A stretch of 64,000 bases of DNA from Piper betle (lineage: Eukaryota > Streptophyta > Magnoliopsida > Piperales > Piperaceae): positions 1 through 64,000 of the forward strand of contig JAURVB010007440.1 of assembly GCA_033002965.1 (NCBI GenBank), in the 5' to 3' direction. Below the pieces are notes generated by a model, which was given only the letters and a program-made list of their open reading frames with translations, was not told the origin of the DNA and ran no database searches. Below are positions 49,416-60,707 of the stretch, one piece after another. Within the stretch, counting starts at the first letter, position 1. Each line of letters starts with the position of its first letter. A program made the translations under genes and the position numbers.

Positions 49416-52321
49416 AGATCCGGCTCGTTGACGGTGGGGGAGCTGCTGTGCGCGGCGGTGTTGCCGTTGGTGGCATTGGTGGAGGCGCTCGCGTTGTCCA
49501 TTGCCGGCTGCTTCGAGCTCTGGCGGCCGGCCAAACGCCGGCAGTCGGTCCACGACTCCGCCCGCCTCGCTGCCGAGACCAGATGTTTGTGTGTTTTGAT
49601 GTCATAAAGTTTGTGTCTTTGGTTATTGGTTGGGTCGAGATGGCGAGTGTTGGGTTTTTTTTTTTTGCAGTTAGCGTGAATGAGGTTGAGGCTCTGTACG
49701 AGTTGTTCAAGAAGTTGAGCAGCTCCATCATTGACGACGGTCTGATTCACAAGGTAATAATCGATTTTTTTTGTTTGTTTGTTTGCAGAAGTTGCTGTTG
49801 GATTGATTTGGCTTGTAGTTGTTGATTATGTTGTGAAATAGTGGTTTCATTAGATATTTTAGAATGAAAGCATCATAAATGGTAGAGCTTTTGGACATAA
49901 TTGAAATTTAAGAAGTAGGTTAATGTGATTTTGATCCTTGGGAGTGAATTGGGGGAAGAAGATTTCGGGTGAACGGGCTTGAGCTTGCTGAACTTGCCAA
50001 TGAAAGAATTGTGCAGTCTTTTAACTAGTTGATGAATTTCACTAATCGCCATTTTACAAGAATGAGAATTTGTATGAATTTTCTGAACAAACCTAAAAAC
50101 TATGCTTGGAACTTTTATGCCTGATATGGGAGATTTCTTCTTAGGAAAATCCTATCAAATCTGAATTAGATTGGAGGATCTCATTGAAAATTACAAGGAA
50201 GTTGTTGGTATGATTATCTATGAAATCCTGTACAATAAATTCTAAATTTTAATGTTATGCAAATAAAACCAAAACCTTCAACTTTGTTTTAGTACAGAAG
50301 AAACTCATGTATTCCTGATATAAACTAAGGATCTTGAGTATTGATGGAAAACATGATGTGCTTGTGTAGGTGCCCTTTGCTTTAGGGCAGACTTATTTCT
50401 TGCATGAAATTTTGAATTTTATAATTTCATTGTTCTCATTTTTCTGCTTTCTCTTCTGAAAATATCTTTCTTCAGTTGTCATGTTGTTTATTCGACTTGC
50501 TTAACCATTTATTTTGAAGGAAGAACTCCAGTTGGCACTCTACAAAACTCCCTCGGGCGAGAATCTTTTCCTGGACAGAGTAAGCTGCATTTGAGTCAGC
50601 TTAATTCATCTTTGGACCTCCTTCCCATGCATCTCTCACTGGCCTCAGAGATATTGTTCTCTTCCTTGTTTGTAAGGCATAAACCTTAGTAGTTTTTTGT
50701 CATGCTTTTGTGCTATTTATCAAATAGTGTAGCCACGTTTTTAAACAAAATTTCATATTCTATTGGATATCTGATGGAAAAAATAGAGATTTATAAGGCG
50801 AGGATGTTAACAAGATGCTGCAAGTTTTGATTTTTGACATTGTTTTAGTGTAAGAGGACATTAATGTTGACTGGCCAGATGCCGCAAATTTTGTAGAATC
50901 TTCACAAATTGGCAAATGCTTGCAAACTTATATACAGTCTTTTAATGACTGGTTTGTACTGAAGCTTTGAGTGGCCCCCTGCATATCTGTCAAAAAGTTA
51001 GCTTAATATGTCTTCCTAATGTGTCATTATTCATTTGAAACTGATGTTTAGCACAAAGATGAGACACATATTAGCTCAACTCACATCGGTTGACAGGTTT
51101 TTGATCTGTTTGATGAAAAGAAAAATGGAGTGATTGAGTTTGAAGAGTTTATCCATGCTCTTAACATATTCCATCCTTATACGCCTGGTGGAAGAAAAGA
51201 TTGATTGTAAGATTTTTCTTCTTTTTTGGTACAAGAGTGCAATTTGTATCTTATGCTCAACTATGAGAAGATGGTTGTGTGGTGTGCTCTTTCTTTACCT
51301 CTCTCTGCATGTTTTGCAGTTGCATTTCGGCTTTGTGATCTAAGAAATACAGGTTACATTGAACGAGAAGAAGTAAGAGGACCATCTTATGACTATATTT
51401 TTTAGAAATATTTTGTTGTCATCTTCAGACTAAGCAAATGATTGTTTTTTCTATGTCTTGTTTAGGTTAAGCAAATGATAGTTGCTATCATGAAGGAATC
51501 TGATCTGGAGTTGTCAGATGATCTTCTTGAAGCTATCATTGATCGTGTAAATCCTTTTAAGGCCCTTCCTCCCTTTATTGACATTTGTAAGCATTTTATT
51601 CATATCAAGCAATTTTTTTTGCAGACATTTGCTGATGCAGATACTGACATGGACGGAAAAATCAGTAAGTCTGAATGGAAAGAATTTGTGATGCGGAATC
51701 CATCGCTGCTGAGCAACATGACCCTTCCATGTTTGAAGTATGTTTTGCCCTCAAAAGTCAGTTACATGCATATAGTTAAGATATCATTTGATGGTTGTAA
51801 TTATCAATACTACAATATCTTGAAAGCTGCTGCATGTTTATTGTTAGTGATTTGTTAGATTAGGCATTTGAGTGATAATGATGATTACAAAGCCACTCGA
51901 ACTATCGTAAAAATTGGTGCTGAAAGTAGACATGAAGGATTTGATTGGTAGAACCATATAGTAATATTTTGATGGAATGTGTATCATCTGTCTCGAAATC
52001 ATCAAAATTATAATGGGAAGCATGACTATGGTTGTTCCACATCTTACATCTTTTGTATTAACGTGGAAAGATCATAGCAGAGTTACCCTCTGGCATCTCA
52101 GTTTTCCTACTTCGTTTGAGACAGCTGAAACTGGATCATATCATAAGGATATTTGATCTTTTTATTAGTTCATCAGATCACCTTTTTTCTTGTTTGCATT
52201 ATACTGTGTTAAGTAATTAACTGAAGATCTCTTACTGTGCGCTTATGCCCTCTTTTAATTTTTCAGGGCTGTAACTACAACTTTTCCAAGTTTTGTTTTT
52301 AACACAGAAGTGGAAGATTGA
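49416..52321 (+). CDS. Calcineurin B-like calcium sensor (CBL10-like), one frameshift, start not found
   Basis: CBL proteins bind Ca2+ and activate CIPK kinases; CBL10 types have a hydrophobic N-terminus and sit on the tonoplast or plasma membrane in salt tolerance. Exons: 49416-49584, 49671-49753, 50520-50579, 51097-51206, 51320-51372, 51466-51546, 51625-51737, 52267-52321; about 240 residues. Exon 1 gives [20 protein letters not shown] then [13 protein letters not shown]-hand regions follow: [44 protein letters not shown] and [15 protein letters not shown], with the end [12 protein letters not shown]. Exon 4 is one base too long: near 51181-51195 (CCTGGTGGAAG) an extra G causes an early TGA. 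No in-frame ATG precedes exon 1; a further 5' exon ending at the TAG-type acceptor (49414-49415) is possible. Confidence 0.85.
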
Positions 52322-54119
52322 ACCTTGTCAAACACGCTCCAAATTCAAAGCTTCAGCGCGCCAGCCTCTCATGGATTAATTTGGCAGTGAAGATGAAAAA
52401 TTGTGCACTCCTACGTTCATCTAAAGATTCTGGTTTCTACATTCGTGGGACGCTGTTGTGCACTTCACTAATTCATAAGTTTTCTCGAGAGCATTAATCA
52501 AGTTGCTGCTTAATGTTGTCCCTTTGGCAGCAGCACCATATGTACAGGAAAGTAGAAATGCTAGTTATTCACCTGGTAGCCTGTTTATAATTGCTTTTAA
52601 TTCCATTGATTTGGTTCCAACCTTGGAAGCAACAAAACTATCAACTACAAATTTGCTTGCAAGATTGGTTTTCTCCTCTGCGTTCAAAGTTTGGAATTTG
52701 TTGTAATAAAATTGCTTCTACTTGTCTTCATATTTGGTTCCTAGAAACTATAAACATTTCGTTGGACGACTCAGTACATTTCTATTAATCTGATATTAAT
52801 GAAGTATTTATTTGTTTGACGCGAAATCAGGGATGTGGAATCATAAATTGACAATCTGCTGGACAATTATTCCGAGGGCCGGAATAAAGATGGGAACCGG
52901 TTTTGGCTCCAACAAATAGGAACGCTGACCCCTCGTCGATCCTCCGGAGGATTGATGATGGGGACGCCTCAGTGGCGTCTCCATTGGGAGGAGCCAAAAA
53001 TTATTCTAAAAATGGGAAGAAACATTTGAAACTCATGAATAAAAAATTGAAAACCTGAAGGGAGCCGAGTCATGTCGAGTTTTGCTCGATTCTTTGCCGG
53101 TGAAGTGCCGACATTCAATCTGTGTGCATAAACAGTATCTTGATCTTGACTATAGTTAGGGTTCAACTCAATCATAATGTGAAAGTGTGGTAGATTCTTA
53201 GGAAAAGTTACATTGCGTCAAGCTTATGTTATAATCATTCAAAATGGTCATAGTAGCTTCTGCTCATTTGCTGTCTGATTCCCAATCAAACAAGCAAAAT
53301 GTACCTTGGCTTGGCAGAACTTGGATGAAATAAAACAAAGGGCCAAAAGCTCACTCACAAATCTCTTTTCCTAATTCTAATCCTGCCCAAAAGCATCCAA
53401 TTGCCTGCAAAACTAGAAGCAAAAAACTAAAGCTGGTCAATGGGGCGGTGAAGTTTCAACATCTCGAGGCAAACCTAACACTCAACTAAACACTACTTTT
53501 TGAACTTATATATCAAGTACCCATTTCTGCTTAGCTACTCAAAAGGATGATCGATGGATGATATATGTACAGGAAAAAACCCAGTGAGATCTAGGTTGTG
53601 AACTTGTTATCATGTGTATATATACTAAAGAGAGGACTATAAATTAAAGAAATGGTTGTTCCACATGATTTGAACCAAGCAAACCAACTAAAACTAGTGA
53701 TGAGATAAATTGGAGATAGACTGGGACAAAGATGAGCGTGAGATGATGATGGGGATCAGTTGAGTTGGGTTGGGTTGGATTTATTTGAATGGACTTCACA
53801 TGAACGCACGAGGCCAGCAGCTGCGCTGCTCCAATTGAGAGGTCCACAAAACTTGTTCCATGAGAACAATCATAGATGTGGGCGCCCCATGGTTTTCATT
53901 TTTACTTAGAAAAAGACCATCCATCAATCTTTCTATGATATATACACTATACTCCATGATATTTTATCAGTTTATTCTCTCAATACCCCAGCAAAGATCT
54001 TCACTAATGATCCCCATCTCCTTCTGATCTAATACCTGCCCTAATTATTGCTCAACTACTGCAACTAGAGTTCATGAATCATTGTTGGTAAGTGTTTATG
54101 AAGGTGAAGAACAGGATTA
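52322..54119. other. CBL 3' flank and spacer
   Basis: No recognised gene. The first 450 bp may be the CBL 3' UTR. The rest is AT-rich spacer before the CYP90D-like pseudogene. Confidence 0.5.
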
Positions 54120-56505
54120 ATGGATAAGTATGGTACTCATGGGTGGTGGTGGCACTGGGTGTAGCAGCAATCATACTCGGTCTGTGCAAGGCATGGGAAA
54201 GGTGGAAGCCATGGCCACACATGATTCCCCATGGCTCCCATGGCTGGCCTTTCATCGGCGAGACCCTCGACTTCATCTCCTACGCCTACTCCCCTAGGCC
54301 CGAGTCATTCATGAATAAACGTCGACCCTTGTAAGTGCACATATATATATACCCAAGTTTTGACACGAAATATTTATGTTCTTACAAATACATAACATGA
54401 TGCAGGCATGGGAAAGTGTTTAGATCACACATATTCGGGAGTCCCACTGTAGTATAGACGGATGGGGAGGTGAGCAGGGTAGTATTGCAAAGTGATGCGA
54501 GGGCGTTTGAGCCTTGCTATCCCAAGTCATTGAGAGAGTTGATGGGGGAGTCTTCAATACTGCTTATAAGTGGGAGTTTGCAAAGGAAACCTTGATTCAT
54601 CATGGTTAAATAATAACATAGTACTATTCTTAGATGCAAAAAATTAGTTCCCTATATATAATTTGTCCATTGGCCTATACAATTTATCTTTCTCAAAGTA
54701 GAAAAATTGTAGCACAATGATATATATAATATATTGGGGTTTTGAAACAACCGGCTTATGCACTCATTTTATTGAAAAAGTAGGCAAAATATCACAGTAG
54801 CATATATATACAGCTAAATATGTTAGAGATAACTTGTAAATTATATATAAACCCCAATAAATAATGAGATAAACTATAATGATATAATATCTTAATGAAA
54901 TAGATTATAATGATATTATAATATCTTAGAGACCGACTTTAAATTTAAAGATAAATATCTAATTAAATGAGGAGATAAACTATTAAAAACATGTTTATTT
55001 TTATTTTATGAATCTCCTACTTATTATCTTAGTGCGACTTTTGACCCATCTTTTATCGATAAGAATTAATATATTATTTCATGATATTATAGTCCTTAGA
55101 CAAGACAATGTTTGTAGGCTACAACTTCAATGTCTATACCATGCTGTGGACTATAAAGTCATGCAGGCAGACTAATTCTCCCTGACAAATCAATGGATTA
55201 CATAAATACGTATAATTAATTATATACATTTGGAAAAGATCAAATGATATTTTTTAGCATATATATTTTGAAAAATTGTATAGGTCACGTCACTTTAACT
55301 CTAAAAACGTTTTCGAACCATCGGCAAATGGGTTCCAATTCAACATTATTTAATACTTAATGTTGGTTAATTAATACTAACACAGGCAAAGAAGAGAATG
55401 AAGCAGTTAGTTCAGAAGATTATCCGAGAAAGAATGAAGAGTACTGCTAATGCCCTACCAAGAGCTCCAAAGGACGTGGTAGATTTGCTGCTAAGTGACA
55501 GTGGAAGCCAATTATTATAGGATTTCATAACCAATAACATGATCGATCTAATGATACCAGAAGAAGACTCTGAGCCAGTAGTTCTCATGACTCTAGCAGT
55601 AAAATTTCTAAGTGATTCCCCTATTGCTCTCCAAAAATTGGAGGTGAGCACTACATCCCTTTCTCCCTATCCATTTCTTTGTAGCACCAAGTTAACTATA
55701 AAGAAGTGACGCACAAATATACTATTTGATGACTTAATCAGGAAGAGAACATGGAGTTGAAAAGAAGAAAGGCAGACGAGGGCCAGGAATTGGTATGGAG
55801 TGATTACATGACCTCCTTGCCATTCACCCAAAAATGTAAGCAACAATATAATTTTGTGGGCAGCTTGAATTTGAAGTGTATATGTATATAGCAGAACATG
55901 GAAAACAAAGATATTGAATAGTTTTTTTCTACTTAGTAGGTTATAACAGAAACTTTGAGGACGGGCAACATTATCGTAGGCGTCATGCGCAGAGCAGTAA
56001 GAGATGTCAAGATCAAAGGGCATCTTATACCCAGAGACTGGTGTGTACTCACCTATTTCAGATCTGTTCATCTCGATGAAGATCACTATGAGGACCCCTA
56101 CAATTTCAATCCATGGAGATGGATGATAAATATACATATAGCAAAAGTTTCTACTTCATATATATGATCAGTAGGGCTCTCAAAACGTTTATAATATCGA
56201 AAACATGCATGCATATAATTACAGATGATATATCATAAGGTCCCTACATGATCATGATTCAGGTAGATGCATGAATAGCTTGGGACGGCCCCTTCTTGAT
56301 GATAGATCACGACACAATAATCCACAGCGTCTTGTCATATTGATGTGATTTGGTTTTCGTCTTCTCGCAAATTTTACGTGCAGGATTAAGACATGAAGAC
56401 AAGCAACAGTTTTACTCCCTTTGGAGGGGCAGCGGCTTTACCCAGGGGGGACTTGGCCAGGCTGGAAGCCTCCATTGTTCTGCACCATTTGGTCACATGT
56501 TTTAG
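54120..56505 (+). pseudogene. Cytochrome P450 pseudogene, CYP90D-like (brassinosteroid pathway family)
   Basis: Recognisable exons: about 54120-54330 (membrane anchor, HGSHGWPFIGETLDFISYAY), 54406 to about 54580 (HGKVFRSHIFGSPTVV, then SDARAF and LRELMGESSILLISGSLQ), 55386-55643, 55742-55835 (EENMELKRRK), 55940 to about 56125 (VITETLRTGNI, then RSVHLDEDHYEDPY and FNPWRW) and about 56384-56505 (heme region). Defects: no in-frame ATG for the anchor exon; TAG in exon 2 (PTVV-stop-TDGEVS); the middle exons between 54.6 and 55.4 kb missing; TAG in the 55386 exon; and a heme loop reading FTPFGGAAALPRGDL, lacking the essential cysteine. CYP90D enzymes oxidise brassinosteroid precursors. This copy cannot be functional. 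Confidence 0.9.
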
Positions 56506-56964
56506 GTACCGAAAGCTTTGAACCAACAATAATTGAGTCCCATAATTATACACTACAATATATGGAAAATATATATATGTTTTACCATTAATATATGTGC
56601 AGCGTGCATGCATGTACAAATAAATACTGGTTTTTCATTCAATATATTAATTGGTAATTGCTAGCATGTTTTTTTGATATTGTGGTGTGGATAGACTTCA
56701 AAGATGCAAGGTATTGGGACCATTTTGGGGGCCTGTTGTTTTCTGATGAATTTGTGGTCCTCATATCTCGTACCAACGTCCTTTTATGATATATATATAT
56801 TTCTTTGTGTGGATTATTAAGGTATAGGGCCTGCATCCTTCATTTAGCAAACGTAGTATAAACAATTATATGAGAAGTCATTCAGGAAAGAACAAAGTTA
56901 CAAATCAACAATTCAAGGATGAAACAAATTCAGCAAAGAATGATAAGGTATTATAATATCAGAA
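56506..56964. other. Spacer
   Basis: AT-rich, no gene. Lies between the P450 pseudogene and duplicated module copy 2. Confidence 0.45.
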
Positions 56965-57813
56965 GTGTAAGCTTTAAATTGAACTCGATTGGATCGTGTT
57001 CTTTGACGAATCTTCAACTAAGGTGAATTCTTCATGAAGATCCATATTAGATCTGTTTGTTTACAATTTTTTTACCCTATTTAGATCAATTTTGATTATG
57101 ATTGATAATTGTTTGCTGAGAAAATGAAGAAGAGAAAGAAGATGTTTTTTGTTGTGAGAAGAAGACCATGCTTTATAAATTGAAATTGATTATGATTGAT
57201 AATTGTTTGCCGAGAAGTTTTTCTCAAGATTAGTAAGTTGGGTTCACTCGAATTTATTGAGGAGTAATATCACTTAAAATTGTTATTGCGAGTAGTTTTA
57301 ATTAGCTGTATTGTAGAGGTAATTTGTCTCTCTAGATTAAAAATCGGCGAGCGTAATTGATTTATAACATTATAGTGGAAGTTTGAATTGTAATTTTTCT
57401 TGGGAATTTGAAGATTCTGAAGGTAAAATTTTGTTTTTTTAAAATATTTTGTCGGTAATTTGTGAGTAGGTATATTATCTGTATCATCTTGTCAATGCCA
57501 AGTAATTAAAACGCTTTTAAATTCTGTGACGAAAATAATGCCAAACGGTGCTCCAACCTTATCCTGTTGTACCTTGCGATGTGAAGTCTGAAACATGTGC
57601 TTTTTGACTAAAATATAAACACATTGGAATTCGTTTACCATCGTAGTAAGAAGGACACATCGTGGTAACAAGGACATTCACGGGCATCACGTGGATATCT
57701 CTCTTTCATCTTTCTTGCCTCTATAAAATGGCTCCATAGTCCCCTGTTTGATAACATTTGGCTGCAGTTGGATCGGGTTTGAGATAATTGTTAGCGGCTC
57801 TTCCCATTGTTTA
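56965..57813 (+). repeat. Duplicated upstream module, copy 2 (precedes inhibitor gene D)
   Basis: Homologous to the right-hand two thirds of copy 1 (about 41088-41850) and to copy 3. It carries an internal duplication around GATTATGATTGATAATTGTTTGC (57093-57210) and only one of the two GTATCATCTTGTCAAT units. It ends in GCGGCTCTTCCCATTGTTTAG, after which the sequence switches to C-type. Confidence 0.8.
57722..57729 (+). promoter_or_regulatory. TATA box of inhibitor gene D
   Basis: TATAAAAT about 130 bp before the ATG at 57852, in the A-type promoter context. Confidence 0.6.
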
Positions 57814-57851
57814 GAGTACCAAATTGTTTTCGAGCACCAGCAATCGTGAAG

Positions 57852-58231
57852 ATGAAGGCTTCTTGCAGCTTGATCTTACTCCTGATTTTCACTGCTCTCC
57901 TTGCTACTTACTCACTAGCTTATGATCATCAGAACGCTTTCAATTTTATCGTCGAGAGTATGCTCTCTTTTTAGTTTGTGCATCCTAGTTTATGATCTTC
58001 AATGGGTATGGATTATTTTTGTGCTATTTTGTGTGTACAGGTCATGTCGAGGATGGGAAAAGTGGCGGTGAGAAATGGTGTAACGTGTGTGCCTGCACTC
58101 GATCCATCCCTCCCCGCTGTAGATGCTTGGACAAAGGAGCTCCTTCTTGTTACCCTGCCTGCCAGAGCTGTCCATGCACTCGATCCATACCTCCGCAGTG
58201 CCGCTGCAGCGACATTAAAAACTACTGCTAA
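57852..58231 (+). CDS. Bowman-Birk-like double-headed trypsin inhibitor D
   Basis: Exons 57852-57957 and 58041-58231 (phase 1); 97 residues, nearly identical to copy C, including signal peptide, both P1-Arg loops (CTRSIPPRC, CTRSIPPQC) and 12 cysteines. Visible differences include Ser6 to Leu-type change in the signal peptide (SCSL for SCSV), EDGKSGGEKWC for EDGRSGDEKWC, and Arg for His near the end (CRCSDIKNYC). The promoter is of A type rather than C type, so expression may differ from C. The 3' flank is again C-type up to about 58654. A recent duplicate. Confidence 0.92.
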
Positions 58232-58842
58232 GATCATTACCAAGTAACCTTGTTATTATGAAATAAAGCTTCGGCTAGAAAAAGTTACTTTGTTACCACG
58301 CTTGTCTATGGAATATTCGGCGATTAATATAATGAATCTGCACTTGTATCATTTCCAATGGTGGCTGTTCAACGTTCACCTCTGAAAAGTTAAAGAAATG
58401 TAAGTTAACTTCACCGATATTACTCAATTTACGCGAATGATGAGCAAATTCTCCATGATGTTTTTTCATTGATATTTCTCAATTTAAGTGATGTTTTTCA
58501 TTGACATGTTAACTGGCAACCTTTTTGCAAGATAACTAAGGTAATATAAGTTGTGGTTTGCCTTGGATAAAAAACGTGTAGAAGGTAACAAAATTACATC
58601 TGCTTCATCATATATGATTAACACGTGGATTCCATAAGCTCAACCCCAATTAAAATAAAAAATGAGAGCTGCGGACTGGCCAAAATCTTCAGGGTGATTC
58701 TTGCTATAGACTCACTTGTTGTAGCTAAGCTATATGATATTGAGACCAAGTGCAACTTCACAACCTCATGTATTGCACTGTTAACAAAGGAATCCAAAAC
58801 TGGTCGAGAACTTGTGGTACTGTTTTGTTATATCTCCAGAGA
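58232..58842. other. 3' flank of inhibitor D
   Basis: Homologous to the C flank up to about 58654, then unique sequence with no gene. Confidence 0.6.
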
Positions 58843-58902
58843 GTATGAACATACAGGGCATTCAGGGGAACAAAAGCGCTGCAACGCCTGCACCCACAAC
58901 TG
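58843..58902 (+). pseudogene. Relic of a Bowman-Birk-like inhibitor exon 2
   Basis: Reads EYEHTGHSGEQKRCNACTHN then stop, aligning by eye with the start of exon 2 in the other copies (HVEDGRSGDEKWCNVCACT). An AG acceptor-like sequence precedes it. Only the first cysteines remain, and no signal-peptide exon is seen nearby. Confidence 0.6.
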
Positions 58903-59251
58903 ATGCTCATGGTAGTGATATCAGACGTACTACATACGCTTTCTAGGGCATGAACTGTGCATAATGTGTGTCGAGATCTCTTAGCCAAATGTGTGGTTTG
59001 GTGGGTAACACTTAACAATACCCAGAACATATAGAAATCCATATCATTGACAAAATTATAGCATCGGTAAATTTCTCACATTAGTTATAAGGTGGTGCAA
59101 ACCAAAAATGAGAATGATATCTTCACAGACAAAGCATATTATGCGTAGATAATTAAATCCCACCTTCCAAAGAGGTACACATTGTCGACAACATAATAAA
59201 CACGTTTGATCATCCAACATTTAGAGGAAAAAGAAAAATGGATCAAGAAAA
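58903..59251. other. Spacer, possible eL22 3' UTR remnant
   Basis: No gene. The part next to 59252 may be the 3' UTR that came with the eL22 exon. Confidence 0.4.
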
Positions 59252-59396
59252 CTAATCTTCTTCTTCAGCCTCGTTTTCTGCAATGATGAAGTACCGCAGC
59301 TCATAAACATTTCTGTCTTTGTTGGAGGCAATCGCTCGTAGCCAATCCCTCACATTGTGCTTCTTCAAGTACTTCTTTGTAAGGTACTTCAAATAT
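59252..59396 (-). pseudogene. Isolated last exon of ribosomal protein eL22 (RPL22)
   Basis: Minus strand: [19 protein letters not shown], then [14 protein letters not shown] and [14 protein letters not shown], the conserved end of plant cytosolic eL22. A splice acceptor (TTTCATGTAG) borders it at 59397-59398, matching the intron position before YLKYLTKK. Some 70 upstream residues should precede, but no earlier exon is seen up to the next gene. The frame is intact and the sequence well conserved (one change, RYF-I-IAEN for the usual N), suggesting a recent genomic fragment duplication, not a retrocopy. Confidence 0.88.
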
Positions 59397-59398
59397 CT

Positions 59399-60049
59399 AC
59401 ATGAAACAAACCTAAAATTTATCTCCCCCATCAATATTTCAACCACAACTCAATACATAATTTACAATACAATGAAGACCGAGAAGCTATTCCCACGAGA
59501 AAAATGAACTGGGAATTTTTGAAACATAAATTAAAAGGGCAAATATCACTTAGCCCTTTGAAATTATTCAAATCGGACTTAGCCAATGGACTAAGTCAAC
59601 TCATCACTTAACCCCTTCATTTAAAAAATACATCACTTAACCACCCTTATAACTAAGATCTTGGACCGAAGATCTTTATATTCCACCTCCTTTTGTGAAA
59701 TTTTCCATAAGAACAAATTTCATGTCTTTGTTTGTTGATTCAATAACATATCTCACTAGATCGGAAATTAAGTCCTAGTACAAATAGGATTGATCTTTAT
59801 CACATCCTCAGAGCTAGTATGTGATTCTTAGGAGATTAATTAACAAAATTCTTCACATCAATCCTGTAATATAGCTCAATGATGATAAGTTTAATCAGCC
59901 AGGATAGTGTCCTCAAATATTGCATTCCATCTGTAGAGGTTAGCAACAATTTGTGCTTGTTACAGTGACATCACTTCTCATTCCATCTTTTCGTCTACCT
60001 TTCCTTTTTGTGGCTTTTACTTTAGAATAGGAATACTCATTTTCTTCTC
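59399..60049. other. Spacer and upstream region of inhibitor copy E
   Basis: No gene up to about 59905. From there the B-type upstream sequence (CTCAAATATTGCATTCCATC) begins, homologous to 44700-44926. Confidence 0.55.
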
Positions 60050-60057
60050 TATAAAAC
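60050..60057 (+). promoter_or_regulatory. TATA box of inhibitor copy E
   Basis: TATAAAAC, same box and spacing as gene B (44868-44875). Confidence 0.6.
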
Positions 60058-60108
60058 TGTGGAAATAAGTCCATCTATAGAGTAGGAAAAACCATTGTTT
60101 AGGGAAGC

Positions 60109-60492
60109 ATGAATATGAAGATTTTTTTCAGCTTCTTCTTACACTTGATTTTCACTGCTCTCCTACCCATTAATTCAGCAGCCTATCATCAAAACTCTCT
60201 CGATTCTCTAATACTCAAGAGTATGTTCTCTTTTATTCCACCCCCCCTCCCTCCCCCTGCATCGTATAGATTATGATCTTCAACGGGTATGGATTATTTT
60301 CTTGCAATTTTGTATGCATAGAGGAGGAGTATCACAAGGATAGGAAGAAAGGAGTTGAGATATGGTGCAACTTGTGTAATTGCAACTGTAGGTTCTTGGA
60401 CGATGCCTGTCCGTGTTGCCTGCGAGCACTGTTCTTGCACTCGAGGCATACCTCCTGAGTGCTGCTGCGGCGACGTTAAAAACTATTGCTAA
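60109..60492 (+). pseudogene. Bowman-Birk-like inhibitor E, broken
   Basis: Paralogue of B: exon 1 60109-60220 (MNMKIFFSFFLHLIFTALLP signal peptide), exon 2 from 60322. Relative to B, a 21-bp in-frame deletion removes the whole first reactive loop (reads CNCNCRFLDD), and a net loss of 8 bp between the two heads shifts the frame, giving a stop at 60456-60458. The second loop (CTRGIPPEC) and the ending KNYC survive only in the shifted frame, up to 60492. Signal peptide, splice sites and TATA box are still intact, so it may be transcribed. Confidence 0.85.
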
Positions 60493-60522
60493 GATATCAT
60501 AGACATTTATTATTAGAACTAA

Positions 60523-60670
60523 GAGTATATAATTTGTCCATTGGCCTATACAATTTATCTTTCTCGAAGTAGAAAAATTGTAGCACAATGATATATATGA
60601 TACATTGAGGTTTTGAAACAACCAGCTTATGTACTTTTTTTATTGAAAAAGTTGGCAAAATATCACAATA

Positions 60671-60707
<37 letters not shown>

